Assembly (NCBI RefSeq): GCF_001697185.1
Contig: NZ_CP014224.1
Location: 1,426,001-1,490,000 of the forward strand
Length of the DNA stretch: 64,000 bases
Direction of reading: 5' to 3'
DNA from: Wenyingzhuangia fucanilytica
Lineage (GTDB): Bacteria > Bacteroidota > Bacteroidia > Flavobacteriales > Flavobacteriaceae
The position numbers and the translations under genes are program-made. Below are positions 28,127-37,887 of the stretch, in pieces; position 1 is the first letter of the stretch; the number at the start of each line of letters is the position of its first letter. The notes under the pieces were generated by a model. It saw only the letters and a program-made list of their open reading frames with translations. It did no database searches and had not been told where the DNA came from.

Positions 28127-30988
28127 ATGAAAAAAAATCAATTACTACTATCTATTTTACTATTAGCTTTTTTGTGCTTCTCTTGTAAAGAGAAAAAAAC
28201 GCTAAACACATCATTGTCTTTTAACAAGTTATTAATTAACTCAAAAACAAACCCAACTACTATTGAAAGTGAAACTCCTCTTTTTTCATGGGAAATAAAA
28301 GCAGAAGGTTTTCATAAATCTCAATCTACATACCATGTATTGGTGTCATCCTCAAAAGAAAAATTGAATAATAATGAAGGGGATATATGGAACTCTAAAG
28401 AACAGAAAATCTCACAATCTACTTATGTAAAATATCAAGGTAAAAAGTTAGAGCCTTTACAAACTTATTATTGGAAAGTAAAAATTTGGGATGAAGCAAA
28501 CCAAGCATCAAATTGGTCTGAGCCACAAAGTTTTCAAATGGGGTTAATGAACAATGAAAACTGGGGAGCATCAAAATGGATTACTTTAAACAAAGATATT
28601 AGAACTTCAGAACATCGTTTTCGTGAATATAAAACAGGAAAGATGAAAAAAGCAAAGCCGGTTGATGGGTTTGCTGCAAGTTATTTTAGAAATGAGATAA
28701 ATCTTAATAAAGATATTGAAAATGCGCAAGTTTATATTTGTGGTTTAGGTTATTATGAATTGTATTTAAATGGTAATAAAGTAGGTGATCATGTATTAGA
28801 TCCTGCACCATCAAACTATGATAAACAAGCTTATTATGTGAATTACGATATTACGGAACAGATAAAATCTGGTAAAAATGCTTTTGGAATTATATTAGGA
28901 AATGGTTTTTATGGACAAAATATTTCTTGGAATCGTGATCCAGAATCCAATAAATCAGGAGTGTCTTACGGTCCACCTACGGTACGTTGTTTGGTAAAGC
29001 TAAATTATGTTGATGGATCATCATCAGATTTTTACACAGATAAAACATGGAGAGAAGCTACAGGTCCTATAGTATTTAATAATATTTATGGAGGTGATAC
29101 CTATGATGCACGTTACGAATTAGGTAATTGGACAAGTGTTGGTTATGATGATCATTCATGGGGAAATGCGAAGGAAGTTCATCCTAAAATAAATAAAATA
29201 AGTGCACAACAAATACCTGCCATTAAAAAATTAAAAGAGTTTAACCCTACAAATGTCTTTCAAGCACCAGATGGTGATTGGATTGTAGATTTTGGGCAAA
29301 ATATTGCAGGTTGGATAAAATTAAATGTGACTGAAAAAGAAGGTCAACTTATAGAAATCACAACTGTAGAAACATTATTAAGAAATGGAAAAGACATTTT
29401 TCAAGGTTCTACAGGAGGTGGAGCTAATGGCATGCCTCAAATTTATAAATACATCTGTAAAGGAAATAAAGAGGAAAGCTGGGAACCAAAATTTAGTTAT
29501 CATGGATTTAGGTATGCTAAAATAAAAGGCTTATCAAAAAAGCCAGATGCTAACACTATTAAATCTGTTTTGGTAGCTACAGATATTCAAGAAAAAGGAA
29601 GTTTTAAATCTAATGACTCTCTTTTTAACAAAATGCATAGTATTAGTAAATGGACTATAGAAGATAATGTTCATGGTATTCCAGAAGATTGCCCTCATCG
29701 TGAAAAATGTGGATGGTTAGGTGATGCACATGCTTTTTGTGAATATGCATTGTATAATTATGATATGTATGATTTTTATAAAAAGTATATGGAAGATATA
29801 CGTACACAAATGCGACCAACAAAAGGGCATAACAATCCTGAAATTAAGTTTCAGGTACCTACTATGATTGCACCTGGAAAACGTACCTCTACGTATGCTA
29901 AGATAGATTGGGGTGTGGCTACAATGTATTTGCCTTGGTACAATTATTTATATTATGGTGATGATGCTATAGTAAAAGAATACTACGAGGAAATGAAAAA
30001 TTTAACCAACTTTTATCTCAATTTTAAAGGTAAAAATGGCATTATGCAAGACGGTATGGGAGATTGGTGTCCACCACGATGGGATAGAAGACTAAATCCA
30101 AGTGCTATGGAGTGTGATCCTATAATTTCTGCTAATGCATATTTTTATGATGTTTTAGGAATCATGGAAAAGTTTGCTGAGATAAATAATGATAAAGATT
30201 TTTCTCAAAAAATGAAAAATGAAAAAAACGCTTTAAAAACAGCCTTTAATAAAGAGTTTTTAGTGAATATTAATGATACGGAAAACAAATGGTATCAAAG
30301 TCAAACAGCAACTGTACAGGCTTTACAATTTGGTTTAGCACCAGAAAACGAAATTGAAAACATTGTAAATGGTTTGGTGTATGATATTGTTCAGGTTAAA
30401 GGAGGTCATCATTCTACAGGAATTCATGGTAACAGATATATTTATACGGTTTTAAGTAAGTACGGAAAAGCAGATTTGGCATATGAAATTTTAACAACTC
30501 CAGATTTTCCGAGTCAAATCTATATTATGAATTCAGGTTTTACCACATGGCCAGAACGTCAGTTTGAGTGGGAAACTATGGAGGGACCAACCAATTCTTT
30601 AAATCATCCAATGCATAGTGGTTTTGCTGCGTATTTCTTTGAGTCTTTAGGAGGAATAAAGTCTTCTAAAACTCAAGTAGGTTATAAAATGTTTACTGTA
30701 AAACCAGAATTCCCATCAAAAATTAATAAAACTACTGTTGACGTACCTACACCTTATGGTACCATTCATAATAGTTGGGAGTTAAAACAGAATGATTTAG
30801 TAATGAAATTAGAAGTGCCTTTTAATACAAAAGCTAAGCTTGTTTTAACTGAAAAAGAACTGGAAACATTAACTATTAATAATGAGCTTTTAATAGATGT
30901 TAAAGAAACATACAATTTAGAAGTTGTAGAAAATACGAACGTAATTTTAGGTTCAGGTAATTATCAAATTAAGTATAAAAAGTTTTAA
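28127..30988 (+). CDS. GH78 alpha-L-rhamnosidase lipoprotein, divergent copy
   Basis: A 953-residue GH78 enzyme, lipobox CFSC. Domain order is N-terminal Ig-like module (ESETPLFSWEIKAEGFHKSQSTYHVLVSSS), galactose-binding-like sandwich (AASYFRNEINLNKDIENAQVYICGLGYYELYLNGNKVG), second sandwich, (alpha/alpha)6 barrel and C-terminal sandwich (TVDVPTPYGTIHNSWEL). The family's acidic motif reads EDCPHREKCGWLGDAH (Asp521, Glu526, Asp533). The usual TIWERW glutamate region is TTWPERQFEWETMEGPTNSLNH. It differs clearly from the two GH78 copies at 47690-53263, so a different rhamnosyl linkage is likely. It releases terminal alpha-L-rhamnose in the periplasm. Confidence 0.93.
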   Translation: MKKNQLLLSILLLAFLCFSCKEKKTLNTSLSFNKLLINSKTNPTTIESETPLFSWEIKAEGFHKSQSTYHVLVSSSKEKLNNNEGDIWNSKEQKISQSTYVKYQGKKLEPLQTYYWKVKIWDEANQASNWSEPQSFQMGLMNNENWGASKWITLNKDIRTSEHRFREYKTGKMKKAKPVDGFAASYFRNEINLNKDIENAQVYICGLGYYELYLNGNKVGDHVLDPAPSNYDKQAYYVNYDITEQIKSGKNAFGIILGNGFYGQNISWNRDPESNKSGVSYGPPTVRCLVKLNYVDGSSSDFYTDKTWREATGPIVFNNIYGGDTYDARYELGNWTSVGYDDHSWGNAKEVHPKINKISAQQIPAIKKLKEFNPTNVFQAPDGDWIVDFGQNIAGWIKLNVTEKEGQLIEITTVETLLRNGKDIFQGSTGGGANGMPQIYKYICKGNKEESWEPKFSYHGFRYAKIKGLSKKPDANTIKSVLVATDIQEKGSFKSNDSLFNKMHSISKWTIEDNVHGIPEDCPHREKCGWLGDAHAFCEYALYNYDMYDFYKKYMEDIRTQMRPTKGHNNPEIKFQVPTMIAPGKRTSTYAKIDWGVATMYLPWYNYLYYGDDAIVKEYYEEMKNLTNFYLNFKGKNGIMQDGMGDWCPPRWDRRLNPSAMECDPIISANAYFYDVLGIMEKFAEINNDKDFSQKMKNEKNALKTAFNKEFLVNINDTENKWYQSQTATVQALQFGLAPENEIENIVNGLVYDIVQVKGGHHSTGIHGNRYIYTVLSKYGKADLAYEILTTPDFPSQIYIMNSGFTTWPERQFEWETMEGPTNSLNHPMHSGFAAYFFESLGGIKSSKTQVGYKMFTVKPEFPSKINKTTVDVPTPYGTIHNSWELKQNDLVMKLEVPFNTKAKLVLTEKELETLTINNELLIDVKETYNLEVVENTNVILGSGNYQIKYKKF

Positions 30989-31008
30989 TAAATTTTAAAA
31001 AGAAGAAG

Positions 31009-32790
31009 ATGTCGTATTCAGGAGTATATAAAATATTAATGGTTATATCAGCAGCAACTTTTTTTGCTTGTAATTTAAAACCCAAAAAAAATACAATACC
31101 AACTAAAGAAATAGTCAAAGTACAAACAGGTAGTTGGGGAGATCAAGGAGATGGAACTTATATCAATCCTATCCTAAATGCAGATTATCCAGATTCTGAT
31201 ATAGAGCAAGTAGGAGATACTTATTATATGATTACTTCCAAACAACACATGTCTCCAGGAATGCCAATTTTGGAATCTAAAGACATGGTAAACTGGACTA
31301 ATGTAGGGCATGTTTTTAATAGCTTGTCATGGGCACCTGAGTACAATTGGGATAGAATGAATGGTTATTCTTTTGGAGTTTGGGCTGGAGATTTTGCATA
31401 TCATGAAGGTACTTGGTATTGTTACCAAATAGATTACCAACACGGTTTAATGGTTTCAACAGCAAAGGATATTAAAGGACCGTGGAGCAAACCTATTTTT
31501 ATGCTATCTAAATCTAAAGTTTTAGATGATCCGGCTGTATTTTGGGATGAAGAAACTCATAAAGCTTATGTTATTGTAAATACGGCAGGAAAACAAAAAG
31601 GCGCAAATAATACTATTGAAGGAAACGAAAATAGAATTTATGAAATGAGTTGGGATGGTACCAAAATTTTGGATGAAGGAAAATTGGTATACACAGGAAT
31701 GGGAGCAGAAGCTGCTAAAATTTATAAAATAGATGGTGTTTGGTATATCTTTTTAGCACAATGGACCATTGGAGATAAGTCTACAAAACCAGGGGTTAAA
31801 AATCCTAAAAATGATAGGAAACAAATTGTTTTACGTTCAAAAGAAAGTATTTATGGCCCGTATGAAGTAAAAACGGTTTTAGAAAAAGGAACAGTATTTA
31901 ATAATCGAAGTGCAAGTCAAGGAGCATTAATGCAAGCTCCAGATAAATCTTGGTGGTATATGCATCAATTAATTCAAAATGATGATATTCCGTTTCAAGG
32001 TCGCCCGCAATGTTTAGAACCTGTAAATTGGGTAGATGGTTGGCCTATTATTGGGGTTGATGAGGATAATGATGGTATAGGAGAACCTGTAAAACAACAT
32101 AAAAAACCTATAGAAGGTTACCCAATTTCAGCTCCAAGTTCAGACGATGATTTTTCATCAGCTAAGTTAGGATTGCAATGGGAATGGAATCATAACCCAA
32201 GAAATAGTCATTGGTCTTTAACAGAACGAAAAGGTTGGTTGCGTTTAAAAGCAAGTAAAGTATTGCCTAATAAAAAAGGTTATGGACCCAATATTAATGA
32301 GTGGACAAATAATGATGGTTCTGATTCAGATTTCTGGAGAGCATCTAATACTTTAAGTCAACGTATTATGGGAATTACTACAGGAACTGCTGTGGCTAAA
32401 TTTGACATATCAGGTATGAAACCACATCAATTAGCTGGATTTGTGCGTTATGGAGGAGTCTTTAATTTATTAGGTATTGAGGTTGATGCACATGGTAAAA
32501 AGCATTTGTTTTATATGAATCCTATGGCAGAAAAGGTAACAGGGCCTGAATTAACAGGGAATGATTTATATGTAAAAACATCTAACAATAGTAATCAAGC
32601 AACTTATGAATATAGTTTTGATGGAAAAGATTTTAAATCTTTTGGTCCTACGTTTACCATTGCTTTTGGAAAATGGACAGGTGATAGATTAGGTTTTTTC
32701 TCATGGAATGAAAAAGAAGATGCAGGTTACATTGATGTAGATTGGTTTACATATGACTACGATGGACCTAAGGCAACTAATAAAGAATAA
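31009..32790 (+). CDS. GH43 glycosidase lipoprotein (xylosidase/arabinosidase type)
   Basis: A 593-residue lipoprotein (FFACNLK). It contains a five-bladed GH43 propeller with the three expected acids: Asp64 in YPDSDIEQ, Asp174 in LDDPAVF and Glu234 in MGAEAAKIY. A C-terminal concanavalin-like sandwich (SDDDFSSAKLGLQWEWNHNPR to YIDVDWFTYDY) follows, as in beta-xylosidase-type GH43 members. Ulvan contains xylose in place of some glucuronate, so beta-xylosidase activity would be useful; that is an inference. It stands 20 bases after GH78 and 31 before the GH39-like gene, in one operon. Confidence 0.92.
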   Translation: MSYSGVYKILMVISAATFFACNLKPKKNTIPTKEIVKVQTGSWGDQGDGTYINPILNADYPDSDIEQVGDTYYMITSKQHMSPGMPILESKDMVNWTNVGHVFNSLSWAPEYNWDRMNGYSFGVWAGDFAYHEGTWYCYQIDYQHGLMVSTAKDIKGPWSKPIFMLSKSKVLDDPAVFWDEETHKAYVIVNTAGKQKGANNTIEGNENRIYEMSWDGTKILDEGKLVYTGMGAEAAKIYKIDGVWYIFLAQWTIGDKSTKPGVKNPKNDRKQIVLRSKESIYGPYEVKTVLEKGTVFNNRSASQGALMQAPDKSWWYMHQLIQNDDIPFQGRPQCLEPVNWVDGWPIIGVDEDNDGIGEPVKQHKKPIEGYPISAPSSDDDFSSAKLGLQWEWNHNPRNSHWSLTERKGWLRLKASKVLPNKKGYGPNINEWTNNDGSDSDFWRASNTLSQRIMGITTGTAVAKFDISGMKPHQLAGFVRYGGVFNLLGIEVDAHGKKHLFYMNPMAEKVTGPELTGNDLYVKTSNNSNQATYEYSFDGKDFKSFGPTFTIAFGKWTGDRLGFFSWNEKEDAGYIDVDWFTYDYDGPKATNKE

Positions 32791-32821
32791 AACTATTGTA
32801 TAATCTAAATAAAACTAAACA

Positions 32822-34477
32822 ATGAAAACAATAAAATATAATAATATTATTTATAATATACTTTTCATCTTTTTTATATCATTTCTTCTAGCATGTTCTA
32901 ACGATGTCCAAAAAGAAATTAATGAAGTAGAATCTGATGAGGAGGAAACAGAAGAAATTATTATAGATCCAGCTAAAGCAGTTCATATTAATGCAGGGTC
33001 GGTAGTAGGACAGATGTATAATTTTTGGTCTACTAGACCTATGGTTAATCAAACACGTTTTAATAGTTCTAGTTTTGTTGCTAGTGTAAATGAGGTTAAG
33101 GATTATGTAGAAAGTTATAACCTAGTAAGGGTATTAGGAGGAAGAAAAGATGATTTAAATACCTTTTACAAAGGTGTTGATGCTTCAGGGAAGATTATCA
33201 CAGATTTTAGTGGTTTAATTTCTAGTATGCGAGGTTTTATGCAAACAGGTCTAAAACCTAGAATAGTTTTAGATAACGTGCCATGGGAGATGAGTGGAGA
33301 GAGAATAGAAGATACTTATGGAAACTCTAAACCTGCAAATGATTATGGTATTTGGAGGCAATATATAAATGCTTTTTTACAAACTTTGATAAATGAGTTT
33401 GGAATGCATGAAGTTAAAACTTGGCGATTTAGAGTAGCAACAGAACCTAATTACACTCCGAGTCACTGGAGAGGAACTAGAGATGAATATTTTAAACACT
33501 ATGATATTACTGTAGATGAAGTTTTAAAAGTAATTCCTGATGCTATTATTGGTCCAGGAAATTTACTAACAGAAAACGTTGCAGAGTGGACTACAGATAT
33601 TATTGATCATTGTGCTACAGGTACAAATTATGCAACAGGTGAAACAGGAACTAGAATGAACTTTTTCTGTCTTTCTTATTACGAGAAAATAGATCAAAAC
33701 ACAGTAAGGTTTCATGAAGTTGTAGAGCCTTATAGAGCAAAATTAAATAGTTATCCGCAGTTTAGTGATATTCCTTTTGATATTCAAGAATTTGGAATGT
33801 TAAGAGATGAAAATTCAGTAAGAGGTATTAGTTTAAATGATGCAACAGAGCTAGGAGCAAGTTGGTATGCTACAATAGCAGATTTGGCCTATCAATATAG
33901 AATTACAGAAATATATGATTGGGGGCAAGAAGTAGAGGGGAGTGATTTACGACAAGCTAGAAATAATGTAACCAAAATGCTCCAAAAAATGGAAGGAGGA
34001 AATAGAGTAGAGGCTATAGATAATGTTAATGGATATAATGGTGTTATACCTGTGGTAAAAGGAGATGTTATTTATTTATTAGTGTATAACCACAATACAA
34101 CAAGAAACAGTAGTTCAAAGCAAACCCTTTATCCTGTGATTAATGGCGGATTGGTTTCTGGTAGTACAAAATGGAAAATGAATGAATATACTATTGATGC
34201 AAACCATGGAGTGTTTATGCATGAACTTTATAAAGATGTTAGAGCAGCAGGTGTAGGTGAGAAAACGAATGGACGTATTTATGGGAATAGACCTTCTGAT
34301 CGTTTTGAAGATGGTTGGAAAGATGTTTTAAACGCAAACATCAATAAATACCAAATCCTGGCACAATTGCCACAAACAACTACAAACTCGATTATAAATA
34401 CCAAAGATGATAAAATCACATTAAAAGTAGATTTAGAAGCACATAGTGTTAAGTTAATTGAGTTACGTCCTTATTAA
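32822..34477 (+). CDS. GH39-like clan GH-A glycosidase lipoprotein
   Basis: A 551-residue protein with lipobox LLAC and an acidic linker (ESDEEETEEI) suited to surface display. The barrel shows SYNLVRVLGG near the start, then EVKTWRFRVATEPNYT with Glu208 as probable acid/base, and FDIQEFGML with Glu323 as probable nucleophile. A C-terminal beta-sandwich (VIPVVKGDVIYLLVYNHNTTRN) completes the GH39/GH51-like architecture. Beta-xylosidase or related activity is possible. Last gene of its unit; a strong terminator lies 35 bases downstream. Confidence 0.68.
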   Translation: MKTIKYNNIIYNILFIFFISFLLACSNDVQKEINEVESDEEETEEIIIDPAKAVHINAGSVVGQMYNFWSTRPMVNQTRFNSSSFVASVNEVKDYVESYNLVRVLGGRKDDLNTFYKGVDASGKIITDFSGLISSMRGFMQTGLKPRIVLDNVPWEMSGERIEDTYGNSKPANDYGIWRQYINAFLQTLINEFGMHEVKTWRFRVATEPNYTPSHWRGTRDEYFKHYDITVDEVLKVIPDAIIGPGNLLTENVAEWTTDIIDHCATGTNYATGETGTRMNFFCLSYYEKIDQNTVRFHEVVEPYRAKLNSYPQFSDIPFDIQEFGMLRDENSVRGISLNDATELGASWYATIADLAYQYRITEIYDWGQEVEGSDLRQARNNVTKMLQKMEGGNRVEAIDNVNGYNGVIPVVKGDVIYLLVYNHNTTRNSSSKQTLYPVINGGLVSGSTKWKMNEYTIDANHGVFMHELYKDVRAAGVGEKTNGRIYGNRPSDRFEDGWKDVLNANINKYQILAQLPQTTTNSIINTKDDKITLKVDLEAHSVKLIELRPY

Positions 34478-34511
34478 ATAATTATAAGATTTAATTTTAT
34501 TATAAATATAG

Positions 34512-34542
34512 AAGGTCAGAATATTATTATTCTGACCTTTTT
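34512..34542 (+). terminator. Terminator after the GH-A/GH78/GH43/GH39 unit
   Basis: AAGGTCAGA, a 10-base loop and TCTGACCTT form a perfect 9-bp stem followed by T residues. Confidence 0.88.
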
Positions 34543-34557
34543 ATATGAAATATCTGT

Positions 34558-34602
34558 CGGTACTGAGCAGTACAGTAATCACGTTTGTTAAAATTATCTT
34601 GC
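34558..34602 (+). promoter_or_regulatory. Operator-promoter of the PUL regulon, site 7
   Basis: Direct repeat CGGTACT-GAG-CAGTACA at 34558-34574, then 20 bases to TATCTTGC at 34595-34602, an imperfect TAnnTTTG box. The start codon is at 34625. The centre (GTACTGAGCAGTAC) is also an inverted repeat, which none of the other sites show. Confidence 0.55.
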
Positions 34603-34624
34603 TTAAATTATAAAATAGTTAATT

Positions 34625-36019
34625 ATGAAATTAAGGTTTGTTTTTTTAACGTTTGTTCTGTCAACATTAACGAGTTTTTCACAAATAAAACATGGTTTAA
34701 GAGATGAACAAGGTCGTCATGTAATTTCAAGAGGATTTGTAATCAATACAAATGACCACAAAGGAGAAGTGTTTTTTAACAGTGATGATTATGTTAGAAT
34801 GGTTAGAATGGGAGCTAACACTCAAGTAATACGTTTAGAGTTGGGGAAATTAAGTAGCTTTCCTGGAGGAAAATTAGACACTAATTATCTTAACAAATTA
34901 GATTCACTGGTTACTTTAGGTAAAAACTCGGGTATGAAAACAGTTTTTAAAATGACCGTTTATGGAGTGAGAAAATTTGTTTGGGAAGAGTTCTGGAAAA
35001 ACGAAAAAAACGAATATGACACCTATATTGATGCTTGGAAAGTAATTTGGAAAAGATATGCAAATAATACATCTGTATTGGGATATGATGTGGTAAATGA
35101 ACCAAGAAAATTAACCATGGATATCTCATATTCAGATCTTACTAAAAAATACTTGATTCCTTTATATCAAAAAATTATAGATGAAAGTCAAAAGATAAAC
35201 GAAGATAAGATGATTCTTTTCCAGTCTATTTTTATGAATAAAGGAGAGGCTATAGATAACAATCAATATGCGGAAGTTACAGTACCTATAAATAGAAAAA
35301 ATATTCTTTTTGCACCTCATATTTATCAAGGTAAAATTGATTTAATAAAACCTGTCATGGATCGTTTTGATGAGGAGTCTAAAATGCTAAAAACACCTAT
35401 TTTTATTGGAGAATGGGGAATGCCAACTTTTGCGGTAACAGATACTATTCTTGAAGGAAATTTAGGACAATTAAAATACAGAGAACTTTATATAAAAACA
35501 GCTGAGGTTTTTGATCAAATGGGAGTAGGTTCTATAAAAGCTTGGTTTTTAGGAAATAGAAGTATGCAAAACTTTCTGCCAGGAGGTCTATCAACATGGG
35601 CTATATTTAGCGATAAAACAGCTGCAGGAACCGTAGAGCGTAAATATATTACAGATATTATTGCAAGACCTTTTCCACAAGTAATTGCAGGAGATATTTA
35701 TTCTTTTATGTTTCATCATGCTACTAGAACATTAGATTTAAACATCAAATCAAATAACTCCAAAGGAGCTTCTAAAATATTTGTAGGTGCAAATAGACAT
35801 TATCCTGATGGTTTTTCTGTGTTAATAAATGATGATACTGTGTTGTTTTATAATCCATTAAAAAACGTTGGTTTAGAGGTGTATAAATGTCCAGAAAATG
35901 TAAATCCATCAGATTTTATATGGGATTCTCAAAGCCAAAAATTAATTGTTTTAAAATGGCCAAAAGATAAAGAAATGTTAAGTGTTAAAATAGTTCCAGG
36001 TTTAATGAATTTTGAGTAA
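34625..36019 (+). CDS. GH5-like (beta/alpha)8 glycosidase, secreted
   Basis: A 464-residue protein with a signal peptide ending SFSQ. The barrel has the GH5/cellulase-type landmarks: GLRDEQGRHVISRGFVINTND at the start, DVVNEPRK with acid/base Glu159, and FIGEWGMPTF with nucleophile Glu263. A C-terminal beta-sandwich (YSFMFHHATRTLDLNIKSNN onwards) resembles that of endoglycoceramidase-like GH5 members. It is a single-gene unit between two terminators with its own regulon promoter. It probably cuts an internal or branch beta-linkage; the bond cannot be told from sequence. Confidence 0.83.
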   Translation: MKLRFVFLTFVLSTLTSFSQIKHGLRDEQGRHVISRGFVINTNDHKGEVFFNSDDYVRMVRMGANTQVIRLELGKLSSFPGGKLDTNYLNKLDSLVTLGKNSGMKTVFKMTVYGVRKFVWEEFWKNEKNEYDTYIDAWKVIWKRYANNTSVLGYDVVNEPRKLTMDISYSDLTKKYLIPLYQKIIDESQKINEDKMILFQSIFMNKGEAIDNNQYAEVTVPINRKNILFAPHIYQGKIDLIKPVMDRFDEESKMLKTPIFIGEWGMPTFAVTDTILEGNLGQLKYRELYIKTAEVFDQMGVGSIKAWFLGNRSMQNFLPGGLSTWAIFSDKTAAGTVERKYITDIIARPFPQVIAGDIYSFMFHHATRTLDLNIKSNNSKGASKIFVGANRHYPDGFSVLINDDTVLFYNPLKNVGLEVYKCPENVNPSDFIWDSQSQKLIVLKWPKDKEMLSVKIVPGLMNFE

Positions 36020-36027
36020 TTAAGTTT

Positions 36028-36064
36028 AGGCTTAACAACTTTTATAAGTGTTAAGCCTTTTTTT
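36028..36064 (+). terminator. Terminator of the GH5-like gene
   Basis: AGGCTTAACA, an 11-base loop and TGTTAAGCCT form a perfect 10-bp stem followed by seven T. Confidence 0.92.
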
Positions 36065-36072
36065 GTAAACAA

Positions 36073-36080
36073 TAAATTTG
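36073..36080 (+). promoter_or_regulatory. -7 promoter element without regulon operator
   Basis: TAAATTTG matches TAnnTTTG exactly, 19 bases before the sulfatase start at 36100. No CAGGACA-type repeat lies at the expected distance upstream, where the GH5 terminator sits instead. Confidence 0.4.
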
Positions 36081-36099
36081 AAATAAGGATACAAGAATT

Positions 36100-37851
36100 A
36101 TGATTAGAATTTTATCAATAGTCTTTTTTGTGAGTACACTTTTAATCAGTTGTAAAACACAAAAAGAAAATAATCCATCAGAAATAAAAATTCCTAAAAA
36201 GCCAAATATTTTATGGTTAGTTACAGAAGATATGGGGGCATATATTCCACCTTTTGGAGACACAACTGTAGAAACCCCAAATTTAAGTAGATTGGCAAAA
36301 GAAGGAGTTATTTATCCTAATTTATATTCAACTTCAGGTGTTTGTGCCCCAAGTAGAGCTGCTATTGCTACAGGTATGTATCCTTCAAGCATTGGTGCCA
36401 ATCATATGAGAGTAAATTCTAACATGAAACAAACAGGATTAAAAGCTTATGAATCTGTACCTCCATCAGAAGTAAAAATGATTAGTGAGTTATTGCGTAT
36501 GAATGGATATTATTGTTCTAATAATTATAAAGAAGATTATCAATTTAGAGCACCTGTAACTGCTTGGGATGAAAGTAGTCCGTATGCACATTGGAGAAAT
36601 AGAAAAAAAGATCAACCTTTTTATGCTGTTTTTAATTTTACAGAAACACATGAGTCTGGTTTGTTTGAACCTTATGGTTTTAGAAATATTGAAACAAGGC
36701 ATTATTATGAAGGAGATACAACTTATGTATGGAAACAAAATGGATTGCCAGATGCAAAAAACAGGTTTTCTGAAGAAGATACTCCTAAACACTTACCTAA
36801 AAACACTAAGTTCAATATACCTCCTTATTTACCAGATACTAAAGAAGTACGTAATGACATGTGGAAGTTGTATAACAATATAGCTGAAATGGACAAACAA
36901 GTTGGGGCTGTTTTAAAACAATTAGAAGAAGACGGCTTGTTGGAGAATACCATTATTTTTTTCTATGGTGACCATGGAGGGCCTTTGCCAAGAGAAAAAA
37001 GATTAATTTACGATTCTGGATTAAACACTCCAATGATTATTAGATTTCCTTATCAAAAAAACGCTGGAACCAAAGACAATCAGTTGATTAGTTTTGTGGA
37101 TTTTGCACCAACATTATTATCCTTAATTGGTGTTGAACCTCCAAAATATATGCAAGGAAAAGCTTTTTTAGGAAAGTATAAATCAGAAAAAGAAAGAAAG
37201 TATATACATGCAGCAGCAGATAGGTTTGATGAAGTAACCGATGTTATTAGAGCAGTAAGAGATTCGCAATTTAAATACATAAGAAATTATAGGCCAGAGC
37301 AAGGTTATTATTTGCCTTTAGCGTACCGAGAAAAAATACCTTCTATGCAAGAATTATTACGATTACGTGATGAAGGAAAATTAAACGATGTACAAATGCA
37401 ATGGTTTAGAGATCATAAACCTAAAGAGGAATTATTCGATTGTAAAGAAGATCCGTTTGAGTTGGTTAATTTGGCTGATAAGCCAGAGTACAATCAAAAA
37501 TTACAGGAACTAAGTAAAGAAATGGATCGATGGTTAACTACTATTCATGATGATCCTAATTTACCTGAAGAAAAACTGATTGAAAAACTTTGGAATGGTA
37601 AAGAAAATCAACCTGTAACCGCTACTCCAAAAATAACTACTTTAAACAATAAAGTTATTTTAAATTGTAAAACAAAAGGAGCTTCTATTGGATATAAAAT
37701 TAAAGAAGCAAATGGTATATATCCTAAATCTTGGACAGTGTATCAGGAGGCATTTACACTTCCAAAAAATTCAACATTATTGGTAAAAGCTCATAGAATT
37801 GGGTTTAAAGCAAGTAAAACTGTTGAAGAAAAAGAAGTTAATTTAAAGTAA
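36100..37851 (+). CDS. S1-type sulfatase lipoprotein with C-terminal chitobiase-like domain
   Basis: A 583-residue sulfatase with lipobox LISC and formylglycine site Cys82 in the canonical CAPSRAAIATG. Metal residues are in VTEDMG and FYGDHGG. After the sulfatase core (to about residue 500) comes an Ig-like chitobiase/hexosaminidase C-terminal-type domain (GASIGYKIKEANGIYPKSWTVYQEAFTLPKNSTLLVKAHRIG). It opens a unit of sulfatase, nucleoside-hydrolase-like protein and sulfatase. It should desulfate oligosaccharides in the periplasm; the position attacked is unknown. Confidence 0.93.
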   Translation: MIRILSIVFFVSTLLISCKTQKENNPSEIKIPKKPNILWLVTEDMGAYIPPFGDTTVETPNLSRLAKEGVIYPNLYSTSGVCAPSRAAIATGMYPSSIGANHMRVNSNMKQTGLKAYESVPPSEVKMISELLRMNGYYCSNNYKEDYQFRAPVTAWDESSPYAHWRNRKKDQPFYAVFNFTETHESGLFEPYGFRNIETRHYYEGDTTYVWKQNGLPDAKNRFSEEDTPKHLPKNTKFNIPPYLPDTKEVRNDMWKLYNNIAEMDKQVGAVLKQLEEDGLLENTIIFFYGDHGGPLPREKRLIYDSGLNTPMIIRFPYQKNAGTKDNQLISFVDFAPTLLSLIGVEPPKYMQGKAFLGKYKSEKERKYIHAAADRFDEVTDVIRAVRDSQFKYIRNYRPEQGYYLPLAYREKIPSMQELLRLRDEGKLNDVQMQWFRDHKPKEELFDCKEDPFELVNLADKPEYNQKLQELSKEMDRWLTTIHDDPNLPEEKLIEKLWNGKENQPVTATPKITTLNNKVILNCKTKGASIGYKIKEANGIYPKSWTVYQEAFTLPKNSTLLVKAHRIGFKASKTVEEKEVNLK

Positions 37852-37887
37852 TTATTAAGTTTTATCACGAATAAAATAAAAGACAGT

